DNA of 33,740 nt from Acidobacteriota bacterium. Lineage in GTDB: Bacteria > Acidobacteriota > Thermoanaerobaculia > Multivoradales > JAHEKO01. Position numbers and translations under genes: made by a program. Position 1 is the first letter of the stretch, and each line of letters starts with the position of its first letter. The notes under the pieces are model-generated. The model saw nothing but the letters and a program-made list of their open reading frames with translations. It was not told the DNA's origin and did not search any database. This document shows, in pieces, positions 1 through 6,172 of the stretch. Location of the stretch: contig JADFQD010000021.1 of NCBI GenBank assembly GCA_022561975.1, positions 1-33,740 on the forward strand. Reading direction: 5' to 3'.

Positions 1-2
1 TT

Positions 3-368
3 AGGAAATTAAAATCCAGAGAAATTGACAAAGAAGATATAATGATAAATACTCAACTTAAAAAACCTCTTTCAGAATATCGTAATATTTCTCCACATGT
101 CATTGCAGCCAGAAAGATGATTGAAAGAGAAACCCCTGTTAGTCAAGGTGGAATGGTTTCCTATTTTATAGCAGAAACAAGAGAGAAAAAGAAACTTGTA
201 AGAGACAAAGTAAAACTACCTGATGAAAAAGGAAAGTATAACATCAAATATTATCTAGAGAGACAGATTCTTCCAGCAGTAGAAAACATCTTCCAGGTAT
301 TTGATATAAATATAAATGAAATTATTGAAGGAAAAAAACAAACAAAATTAGGGGATTTCAAAAAATGA
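3..368 (+). CDS. Archaeal-type family-B DNA polymerase, C-terminal part (5' end outside window)
   Basis: The frame is open from base 3 and runs off the left edge, so this is the last ~121 codons of a longer gene. The pattern of 'LSEYRNISPHVIAARKM', then 'GGMVSYFI', then 'YYLERQILPAVENIF' matches the thumb and C-terminal region of replicative archaeal PolB enzymes. The tail ends in 'KQTKLGDFKK', which fits a PCNA-interacting box (Q-x-x-L-x-x-F). The short, lysine-rich, AT-rich style suggests a DPANN-type archaeon; that is inference. Its stop overlaps the next start (ATGA). Base composition is completely unlike the rest of the window, which points to a chimeric join or foreign DNA rather than a native gene of the GC-rich host. 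Confidence 0.75.
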   Translation, partial: RKLKSREIDKEDIMINTQLKKPLSEYRNISPHVIAARKMIERETPVSQGGMVSYFIAETREKKKLVRDKVKLPDEKGKYNIKYYLERQILPAVENIFQVFDININEIIEGKKQTKLGDFKK

Positions 369-454
369 AAAGAAGATTTTACGAACCAAAACCTCTTTTT
401 GTCCAACGAATGAAAGAACTTCTCGGAAAACTAAGTGCCGCGCTCGACACTTAG
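365..454 (+). CDS. First codons of a second AT-rich (archaeal) gene, broken by the composition junction
   Basis: An ATG overlapping the polymerase stop opens a frame beginning MKRRFYEPKPLFVQRMKELLG. About 24 codons look like genuine AT-rich coding sequence. The frame then crosses into GC-rich sequence near base 437 and stops at 452-454. The 'F-V-Q-R-M-K-E-L-L-G' start resembles N-termini of archaeal NOP2/Sun-type RNA cytosine methyltransferases, but too little is left to name it. It is best read as a truncated gene whose remainder was lost at the join. Confidence 0.4.
   Translation: MKRRFYEPKPLFVQRMKELLGKLSAALDT
431..450. other. Abrupt composition break (probable chimeric join)
   Basis: Sequence to the left is roughly one-third GC with archaeal coding; sequence to the right is strongly GC-rich with bacterial coding. 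The change happens within about 20 bases and cuts the gene that starts at 365. No transposase, tRNA or obvious target-site duplication is visible at the break. Confidence 0.65.
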
Positions 455-731
455 ATCAGTGATAAATTCGACGGCAGCACGGCTGCCCCGGCTGTGAACT
501 GTTTCCCAGGGTCTTGGACACCCCAGGTAGCGCCTTGTGGCACAACCTTGAACTAGAAGACAATTCAACTTCTTCCGCGCTTAGCCGGGAGTCATCCGGG
601 AGCACGCGCGGCCTGTACAATCCACCCCGGATAGCTCCGAGGTGTCGCGCGCCTCTGGAAGCCCGTGCGGCCGGTGTGGCATACTCATCGCGCCTGGGGC
701 CGCCGTACAGAAATCGTTCAGGAGACAGATC
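455..731. other. GC-rich leader before the pckA fragment, no gene recognised
   Basis: I see no convincing coding frame here. Open frames exist on both strands but have no family resemblance or ribosome-binding site. It probably represents the upstream region of the pckA fragment that starts at 732. No promoter could be placed with confidence. Confidence 0.4.
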
Positions 732-887
732 GTGGGAACAGTCGACACTTTTGGGCTCGAAAAAGTGGGAATCACGGACTGGTCGGAGCTTTATCGGAAC
801 CTATCGTACGAGGAGCTTTTCGCGCATGAGACGGACCCGTCTTTGGACGGTCTCGAGCGCTGCGTGGTGACGAGCACGGGCGCGGTC
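732..887 (+). pseudogene. pckA: 5' fragment of ATP-dependent phosphoenolpyruvate carboxykinase
   Basis: A GTG start at 732 follows an AGGAGA ribosome-binding site. About 52 codons read as the N-terminus of the ATP-type enzyme that interconverts oxaloacetate and PEP: 'FGLEKVGITDWSELYRN', then 'ELFAHETDPSLDGLERCVV', then 'TSTGAV'. In intact PckA this is followed by the conserved GRSPKDKY stretch, and the whole protein is over 500 residues. Here the similarity stops at about base 887, exactly where similarity to the lipoprotein repeat on the other strand begins. The frame continues only as meaningless sequence. The fragment cannot make an enzyme; it marks a rearrangement or assembly breakpoint. 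Confidence 0.75.
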
Positions 888-1054
888 ACCTGCGACATGC
901 CGTGGGCCGGGAGGTCAGGAGGAGGCACGAAGGGGGCTGCGGGAGCGCCAGCGGAGGATGGGTTGCCCCCATGCATGGTGACCGCTGCCGGTTGCACGCC
1001 GGCACAGCCGGCGAGGAGCAGCCCCGCTGCGATAACAGGCCAGATCTTGCTCAT
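881..1054 (-). pseudogene. Metal-binding-type lipoprotein, copy 1, 3' end lost
   Basis: The frame starting MSKIWPVIAAGLLLAGC has a perfect lipobox (LAGC), so the product would be a lipid-anchored exported protein. It is clearly homologous to copy 2 (2479-2809): both continue 'VQPAAVTM' or 'VRPAVVTM', then 'P-S-S-A-G' and 'PPDL'. Similarity between copies ends at about base 881, where the pckA fragment begins on the other strand, so the C-terminal metal-binding tail seen in copy 2 is missing. The start at 1054 was chosen by alignment with copy 2; an upstream ATG at 1078 is not conserved between copies. A GAGAGGAA purine stretch lies upstream. Confidence 0.6.
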
Positions 1055-1160
1055 CTTTGGAACCCACCTTCCTCTCATGTGCCGCCTCTCCGACGCCAGA
1101 GATCGGCGAAACTCCTTTCGCAGCCCTCAGAGAGCCGCTGGTCTCCCACACACGCTACAC

Positions 1161-1190
1161 TTTGAACATTAGAGGCAGATTAGGCGCCTG
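1161..1190 (-). promoter_or_regulatory. Conserved upstream block, copy 1
   Basis: On the minus strand this reads CTGCCTCTAATGTTCAAAG, about 110 bases upstream of lipoprotein copy 1. A nearly identical block (CTGTCTCTAATGTTCAAGG) lies at the equivalent place upstream of copy 2. Conservation of a noncoding block in both copies suggests a promoter or regulator site. No clear -35/-10 pair or palindrome is visible. The rest of the ~330-base gap between 1055 and 1381 shows no gene. Confidence 0.45.
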
Positions 1191-1381
1191 GCGGCCTGTG
1201 CCAAGCCGGATCAGGCCGTCTTCATCGATGCTGGGCTATCTTCTGTGGGCGGAGAGGCGGTGCTCTTGTCCTCGACTAAGTTCCTGGTGTCGCGCTCTCC
1301 ATTCCCCGACTGACCGCCACCTCCTCGGCGCACTCCATTCCTTCGATGTGATACGAGATGGCTCGAGATTGGATCGCTCAA

Positions 1382-1723
1382 TCAGAAGGCCTCTTCGCTG
1401 CGTCCTCCAGTGCGGATCTTGATGGCATCCTCGACACGGTAGACGAAGATCTTCCCGTCACCGACATTTCCGGTGTGCGCACTGGTGGCGATGGCCGCGG
1501 TGACTTTGGGTGCCATGGCGTCCGACACGACGATCTCGAGTTTCGTTTTCTTTGCCAGGCCATGGGCGCCCTCGTGGACTGCGTCGGAGCCGCCCTCGCC
1601 GCGTGCCTTGCCCCAGCCGGTGACCTGCGAAACCGTCACACCCGGCAGCTCTTGAACGGCCGCCAGGGCATGGAGGACCTGCTCCAGCATGAAGGGTTGA
1701 ATGATGGCCTTGATCTCTTTCAT
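1382..1723 (-). CDS. PII-like signal protein of the metal-pump-associated (PII-NG) type
   Basis: This is a 113-residue protein of PII length. It starts 'MKEIKAIIQPFMLEQVLHAL' and carries the PII B-loop 'TGNVGDGKIFVY' (residues 84-95), so trimeric, nucleotide-binding PII architecture is expected. The T-loop (about 37-56) is unlike GlnB/GlnK: residue 51 is Glu, not the uridylylated Tyr, and the loop is Gly/His-rich. A group of PII proteins lacking that Tyr and encoded beside RND heavy-metal efflux genes is described as PII-NG. The context fits: a pump remnant lies just upstream and the Cus locus is nearby. The start at 1723 matches family N-termini, rather than the longer open frame reaching 1792. 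It may sense nucleotides or metal and act on the pump; that is inference. Confidence 0.85.
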   Translation of the reverse strand: MKEIKAIIQPFMLEQVLHALAAVQELPGVTVSQVTGWGKARGEGGSDAVHEGAHGLAKKTKLEIVVSDAMAPKVTAAIATSAHTGNVGDGKIFVYRVEDAIKIRTGGRSEEAF

Positions 1724-1742
1724 CGCGCTTCCCCACGTGGGT

Positions 1743-1937
1743 TCAGTCTTTGCCCGCCTGGAGTGCGGTGAGCCTTTTCTCCAGTTCGCCAATCTCGGTT
1801 CGGCGCACAGTCAGTTCCTCTTCTGTGGCCTCGACGGCTGCTTGCTGACGTCGCCCTCTCTTCTCTAGCTCCCGCAGATACGTGCGTTTCCATTCGAGAT
1901 CCCTCCTGAGAGCCTCGCTTGGCGGATGTTCGGCCAT
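1743..1937 (-). CDS. Small coiled-coil protein between pump remnant and PII
   Basis: This 64-residue product is highly charged and lacks a signal peptide or membrane segment. Residues 8-60 ('LRRDLEWKRTYLRELEKRG', then 'ELTVRRTEIGELEKRLTAL') show heptad spacing of Leu/Ile typical of a coiled coil. The ATG at 1937 is preceded by GGAG at good spacing; another ATG at 1949 overlaps the stop of the pump remnant (TGATG). The PII start lies 19 bases downstream, so pump, coiled-coil protein and PII were probably one transcript. I do not recognise the family. A cytosolic partner or adaptor for the PII protein or the pump is possible. Confidence 0.6.
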   Translation of the reverse strand: MAEHPPSEALRRDLEWKRTYLRELEKRGRRQQAAVEATEEELTVRRTEIGELEKRLTALQAGKD

Positions 1938-1946
1938 GGCAGGCTC

Positions 1947-2220
1947 CATCAGAGCTCGACCTCGGTTCCCTCTCGGCAAACCAGGAATAGATCGTCGGCA
2001 GTACGAGCAGCGCTGGGAGTGTCGACCTCACGAGCCCACCGATTACAACTGTCGCCAGCGGTCGCTGGACCTCCGCGCCGGCCGAAGTCGCAAGAGCCAT
2101 CCGGAGCAGGCCGACGCCAAGCGGCGCTAGCGCATGCGCGCATCTTCTCGGGAACTCCTTTTCGGAGAGCCTCCGTCAATCTCAAGCCCTCCCGTCTGAG
2201 ATCCTCCACGCGCCGAGCCG
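1947..2220 (-). pseudogene. C-terminal remnant of an RND heavy-metal efflux pump (CzcA/CusA type)
   Basis: Three short stretches in different frames rebuild the end of an RND pump: 'VEDLRREGLRLTEALRKGVPE' (about 2150-2215), then 'MALATSAGAEVQRPLATVVI' and 'LPALLVLPTIYSWF' (about 1985-2100), then 'REGTEVEL' before a stop at about 1949. Reading through requires at least two frame changes, near 2135 and 1985. Only about 90 of the ~1,040 codons of a full pump remain. This is a second, destroyed pump gene separate from cusA at 8939-12103. Confidence 0.75.
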
Positions 2221-2478
2221 GGGTAGCCGCGTCAAATTCCGCGCTCCGAAGTGGCAGCGCCGTCGCTTGGATCCAGCCACTCCGCCGCAAACCCTCTGGT
2301 TGCCCTCGCTCCCGCTCGAGACCTTCCAGAGAAAAATCCAGTCCTCTGGCGGGTCCTCCTCGTCCCGGGCGCTGGACAGCCGTTGACTCACGAGCTGCCC
2401 GCCCTCCGCGAAACCGTCTTCGGAGTGAACCGGCGCGGAGCCCGTCGGGGCAGCCATCGCCACCGAGGCGGCAACTCT
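2221..2478 (-). other. Unassigned, probably decayed sequence between lipoprotein and pump remnants
   Basis: Reading frames are open in places on the minus strand but no frame gives a recognisable protein. Its position, between the lipoprotein stop and the pump remnant, suggests it holds the scar of the deletion that removed most of the pump gene. Confidence 0.3.
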
Positions 2479-2809
2479 TCATTCCTCCGCCCCTTGCTTC
2501 ACCAGATTCATCCGACACTTCGGGCAGGCATAGAGGGGCGTCTAGACCACCTGTGGGCTCTAGCTCTGATGTGTCCGTTCCGGCACTCGGACCAGCGCCG
2601 CGGTCGTGCTGACGCGGCCCTCCCGGTTCGGGAGCGGTCTCTTGCGGCGTGCGGCGGACCAGGAGGTCGGGGGGAGACACAAAGGGCGCTACGGAAGCGC
2701 CAGCGGAGGACGGGTCACCCCGGGGCATGGTCACCACGGCCGGCCGCACCCTGTCGCAGCTGGCGAGGAGCAGCCCGGCAGTGACAATGGACCACGTCTT
2801 TCTCGTCAT
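2479..2809 (-). pseudogene. Metal-binding-type lipoprotein, copy 2, frameshifted
   Basis: The product starts MTRKTWSIVTAGLLLASC with a lipobox (LASC). It is homologous to copy 1 over the first ~45 residues. Near base 2535 the frame is lost: moving by one base gives 'LYACPKCRMNLVKQGAEE' and a stop at 2479-2481. That is the CPxC ending of heavy-metal-binding domains found in Cus-type lipoproteins. A single missing base therefore explains the break; the intact product would be about 110 residues, ending in a CPKC metal site. It would bind copper or a similar metal at the cell envelope. It may be a true pseudogene or a base-calling error. Confidence 0.6.
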
Positions 2810-2911
2810 CGGAATCCACTTTCCTCTCAGGTGCTGTTTCTCGATTGCCAGCGGCGCCGACTTCAGCCAGAAGATACGCCTTGAACATTAGAGACAGGTT
2901 AAGCGGCCAGG
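2632..2911. repeat. Diverged direct repeat (pair of 881-1190)
   Basis: Bases 881-1190 and 2632-2911 align along their length: the lipoprotein N-terminal coding region, the spacer with 'CTCTCA' near the start codon, and the upstream TTGAACATTAGA block. Divergence is substantial, so the duplication is not recent. It places two promoter-plus-lipoprotein units in the same orientation on either side of the PII/coiled-coil/pump-remnant segment. Confidence 0.6.
2880..2910 (-). promoter_or_regulatory. Conserved upstream block, copy 2
   Basis: On the minus strand this reads TTAACCTGTCTCTAATGTTC followed by AAGG, about 75-100 bases upstream of lipoprotein copy 2. It lies in the intergenic region shared with the plus-strand response regulator at 3047, so it could be the target of that regulator. 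It matches the block at 1161-1190. Confidence 0.45.
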
Positions 2912-3046
2912 GCCCTGTCCCAGGCCGTGGCGCCATTCGCAGGCGCGTGGAGGCGGGTCGGACCTGGCTGCTCCGGTCAGAAAGAAGACCGCCCGCTCTC
3001 CTCCAAGCGGCATCGCCTAGAATGGTGCTCTAAGGGGTATCGCTAA

Positions 3047-3720
3047 ATGAGGCTTCTCATCGTGGAAGACGACGCAAAGCGGCGGCGCTCCTTCGCCAGA
3101 GGCTCAGGGAACAGGCTTTCGCTGTGGATCTCGCCGCCAGCGTTCCTGACGGTTTGCAGCTCGCGCTGGCAACCCAGTACGACGCCATCGTCCTCGACCT
3201 GATGCTCCCGGGCGCAGACGGCCTCGAGCTGCTGAAGCAGCTTCGCCAGCGTGCAAGCCCCGTTCCAGTCCTCGTCCTCACCGCACGCTCCGCCTTGGAG
3301 GATCGCGTCCGGGGACTTGACCTGGGTGCCGACGACTACCTGGCCAAACCCTTCGATTTTCGTGAGCTCCTGGCTCGCCTGCGGGCGATCACCCGCAGGC
3401 CACTGGTACCGCCCCAGACGCTGCTCACGGCGGCCGACCTCGAGCTCGACCCGGCAAGTCACGAAGTGCGTCGCACCGGGCAGAGGATCGATCTCACCGC
3501 CAAGGAGTTCGCCCTCCTGGAGTACCTTCTGCACAAGAAGGGGAAGCTCGTCACCCGGGGCATGATCCTCGATCACGTCTGGGACATGGACTACTACGGC
3601 GGTTCGAACCTGGTCGAGGTGTACATCAATTACCTGCGCCGGAAGGTCGATCGAGACTTCGAGCCCAAGTTGATCCACACCATCCGAGGCTCTGGTTACA
3701 TGCTGCGCGAATCATCATGA
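3047..3720 (+). pseudogene. OmpR-family response regulator (CusR/CopR type), frameshifted at codon 10
   Basis: An ATG at 3047, with AAGGGG upstream, gives MRLLIVEDD, the first strand and acidic pair of a receiver domain. The rest is in another frame from about 3074: 'KAAALLRQRLREQAFAVDLA', the phospho-acceptor Asp in 'IVLDLMLPG', the conserved Lys in 'AKPF', then a winged-helix DNA-binding domain ending 'HTIRGSGYML'. One missing base in 'gacgcaaag' (GCx-AAA-GCG expected) explains the break. As written, only a product from GTG 3124 lacking the first helix and acidic pair could be made, which would not be phosphorylated normally. The stop overlaps the kinase start, and this order is typical of copper-responsive pairs. 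It may be a sequencing error or a real lesion. Confidence 0.85.
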
Positions 3721-5165
3721 GGTTCTTCCCGTCGACCCTGCGGTGGCGGCTGACACTCCGGTATTCGGGATCATTAGCGCTGGTCTTCGTCCTGCTCGGC
3801 GGCCTCATCTACGCCCTCGTTCGCTACCAGCTACTGAGGCATCATGACCGAATGCTCGAAGACGCCGCCTCGCAGGTCGAGGCCGTCCTCTCTCAGGAGC
3901 CCGACTGCGAGCACCTGACGCCGGAGCAGAGCGTCCAGCTCGATCGAATCGGCCGCCTCATCCTCTTCCACGAGGCGGGAGGCGGAGGGCGGGTCTTTTA
4001 TCGTTCCTCGGCCGCGCTCGACCTACCCATCCCGGACTCGCATCTCGATGCGATGAGGGAGTCGTCACGGCGAGGCACCTTCGAAACGCTCTTCGATTCA
4101 CCGCCCGTGCGCATCTACTCGCGGCCCTACCAATCTCTGGCCGGGAGACGGGGAATTATCCGGGTCGCGGAGCGCCTGGGCGACGTGACCGCTCCGCTCG
4201 ACAGTCTGTCTCTCGCTCTGATACTCCTGGCCCCCCTCGCCGTCGCAGCTTCGGGAGCGACCGGCTATTGGCTGGCTCGCAACGCCCTCGCCCCGGTGGA
4301 CGCCATCACCCGTCTGGCGCGTGAGATCGAGGCGACCAGCCTCGAGCGTAGACTGCCGCCGGCCGGAACCGCGGACGAGATCGGACGGCTGGTCAGGACC
4401 TTCAATCAGATGATCGCACGCCTCGAGGGTTCCTTCGAGGGCATGAAGCGCTTCACGGCAGATGCCTCCCACGAGCTGAGAGCGCCTCTGGCGCGCATGC
4501 GCGGTGCTGTGGATGTCGTGCTGTCGCGGCCACGGCAAGGGGACGAATACCGTGAGGTCCTGGGCGCTATAGGGGACGACGTGGACCACCTGCGCTCCAT
4601 CACCGAAGACCTACTGGTTCTCGCACGCGCGGACGCCGGGCGCATCGACCTCGAGCGAGACTCGGTCCGCCTGGACGTGGTGGCAGCCGAGGCTGTCGAG
4701 TCCCTCGGCCCCACGGCCGACGCGCGCGGCGTGGCCATGCGGGTGAAAAGTGATGGGCCGATCGTCGTGCTCGGAGACGAGCGCTGGTTGCGACAGCTCG
4801 TCGCAGACCTGTTGGACAATGCCTTGAAGTTCGCCCCGTTGGGGGTGCGCGAGGAACACCCGGCGGAGGTCGTGGTGCGGGTGAGCGAATCGGATCAGAC
4901 CGCTACCCTGTCGGTAGAGGACACCGGCCCCGGCCTGCCGCCCGGGGCGCCGGAGCGGGTCTTCGAGCGGTTCTTCCGTGGCGATACGCCCCACGGCCAT
5001 CCTCCCGAGGACGGAGTAGGTCTCGGCCTGGCCATCGCCGCCTGGATCGCCAAGGCTCACAACGGCACGATCACCGCCGAGAATCCGGCGGCGGGCGGCA
5101 GCCGCTTCGTGGTGCGGTTACCGCGTGCCTCTCCTGGGCCACCGACTGAGGGCGGCGACGCCTGA
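3717..5165 (+). CDS. Membrane sensor histidine kinase, CusS/CopS-like
   Basis: The 482-residue protein has two membrane segments (about 17-38 and 162-185) flanking a ~120-residue periplasmic sensor domain, followed by a HAMP linker (about 186-240). A HisKA helix with the phosphorylated His252 follows in 'ASHELRAPLARM'. The ATPase domain carries an N box (LLDNALKF, about 365-372), G1 (DTGPG, about 402) and G2 (GVGLGLAI, about 433). All catalytic motifs are present. Its ATG overlaps the regulator stop by four bases, so the two are co-translated. Length and layout match heavy-metal sensor kinases. It would sense periplasmic Cu(I)/Ag(I) and control the neighbouring efflux genes; the ligand is inferred from context. 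Confidence 0.88.
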   Translation: MRFFPSTLRWRLTLRYSGSLALVFVLLGGLIYALVRYQLLRHHDRMLEDAASQVEAVLSQEPDCEHLTPEQSVQLDRIGRLILFHEAGGGGRVFYRSSAALDLPIPDSHLDAMRESSRRGTFETLFDSPPVRIYSRPYQSLAGRRGIIRVAERLGDVTAPLDSLSLALILLAPLAVAASGATGYWLARNALAPVDAITRLAREIEATSLERRLPPAGTADEIGRLVRTFNQMIARLEGSFEGMKRFTADASHELRAPLARMRGAVDVVLSRPRQGDEYREVLGAIGDDVDHLRSITEDLLVLARADAGRIDLERDSVRLDVVAAEAVESLGPTADARGVAMRVKSDGPIVVLGDERWLRQLVADLLDNALKFAPLGVREEHPAEVVVRVSESDQTATLSVEDTGPGLPPGAPERVFERFFRGDTPHGHPPEDGVGLGLAIAAWIAKAHNGTITAENPAAGGSRFVVRLPRASPGPPTEGGDA

Positions 5166-5190
5166 CCCGGAAATCGAGACCCTCACCGCA

Positions 5191-5502
5191 CTACTCGGAC
5201 TCGAGTGCCAGCTTCACCTCGATCGCCGTGTCGACATTGTCTTTCTTCTGGTACATGACGACGGCCCGCTCGCCGGCGACGATATCCTCACGCGACACAG
5301 CTTCATCGCCCCGCAGGTACGAGGTCTCGTCCGTGAGCGCGAACGTCAAGGTCTCCTCTTCGCTGACCGCTAGCGTCATCTGTTCGGCGTCAACCGCCTC
5401 GACTGTCCCCATGGCGTCGTGATGATGGCCTTCGTGGGCAAGCACGCCTCCGCTGGTCGCAAGTGCCCCCAGGAGGGCTGCTGCCAGGATCGTTTGTCTC
5501 AT
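5191..5502 (-). CDS. Small periplasmic OB-fold-like protein of the copper operon (CusF-position)
   Basis: The ATG at 5502 was chosen because AGAGGAG lies just upstream; a longer open frame to 5526 lacks such a site. The 103-residue product has a signal peptide (about 1-22, ending A-H-E). A His cluster (HEGHHH, 23-28) follows, then a beta-rich body 'GTVEAVDAEQMTLAV' to 'AVVMYQKKDNVDTA' resembling CusF or DUF5666 OB folds. The Trp and paired Met that bind Cu(I) in E. coli CusF are not evident, so any metal binding would more likely use the N-terminal His residues. It is the last gene of the minus-strand run, 30 bases after the cytochrome gene, and converges on the kinase gene. Confidence 0.7.
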   Translation of the reverse strand: MRQTILAAALLGALATSGGVLAHEGHHHDAMGTVEAVDAEQMTLAVSEEETLTFALTDETSYLRGDEAVSREDIVAGERAVVMYQKKDNVDTAIEVKLALESE

Positions 5503-5532
5503 CTGATTCTCCTCTCTCGAATTCAATCTGCC

Positions 5533-6159
5533 TTAGTGTTTGTGTTCCTCAGGATGTGGCTCCGGAGGGCTTTGCGTTTCGCCGGCCAAGAAGCGCTCCA
5601 TCTCGAGCTGTCGCTCGAACTCCTCGCGGCTGACCGGATTGAAGCGCGCCATTTTGCTCAGTTCCTCCGGGGTCAGCTCCGGCAGGTGACGAATGAAGTG
5701 GACCAGCTCCCAACTCTCTCCATCCTCCTCCCCTGAAGAGGAGTCGTCGCCCCAGGCGGGCATGCCCGTCAGCTTGATGCCGTTTTCGATGATCCAAAAC
5801 AGCTCTCCGTCGGAGAGCTTCTGCGTCGCTACGAGCGTCATGTTGGGAGCCCGAGGATAGAGCCCGCGGCCGAGCGCCGTGTAGCCTTTTCCGTCGTTCC
5901 CGTGGCAGGAGGCACAGTGGTCGGCCCAGTGCCGCATCGCGCTGCCGAGCACTTCCGGGCTCGCCGCCACGGGATTGACCGCCGCGCGCGCGGCACGAGG
6001 GATCAGCCAATGGCGGGCCGCGCGGGCTACTGTTATCTCGAGAGCAGGCGGCTCGGAGCGGGCCGACACGCCGACAACGGCGAATCCGATAGCGCCCAAG
6101 ATCGCTGCCGTTCCGACAGCCGCGAGAGCACCCAACAACAGTCCTTTTCCTCTAGCCAT
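5533..6159 (-). CDS. Membrane-anchored mono-haem c-type cytochrome
   Basis: The 208-residue protein has an N-terminal hydrophobic segment (about 8-32) that is either a signal peptide or an anchor. A single haem site CASCH follows (82-86), with a likely axial Met133 in 'GIKLTGMPAWG'. The C-terminal tail is charged, His/Glu/Pro-rich and ends HKH. These features fit a class I periplasmic cytochrome c. It starts 13 bases after copB and precedes the OB-fold gene, so it is part of the copper operon. A role in taking electrons from CopA-type Cu(I) oxidation, or in respiratory tolerance to copper, is inference. Confidence 0.88.
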   Translation of the reverse strand: MARGKGLLLGALAAVGTAAILGAIGFAVVGVSARSEPPALEITVARAARHWLIPRAARAAVNPVAASPEVLGSAMRHWADHCASCHGNDGKGYTALGRGLYPRAPNMTLVATQKLSDGELFWIIENGIKLTGMPAWGDDSSSGEEDGESWELVHFIRHLPELTPEELSKMARFNPVSREEFERQLEMERFLAGETQSPPEPHPEEHKH

Positions 6160-6172
6160 AATCTTGTCCTCC

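Noticed and set aside
642-1172. A 176-residue open frame fusing pckA to further sequence
   Set aside because: Only the part from 732 to about 887 is pckA-like; beyond that it reads antisense through the lipoprotein repeat.
2182-2463. 93-codon minus-strand frame
   Set aside because: No recognisable family, no clear ribosome-binding site, and it lies in a visibly decayed stretch.
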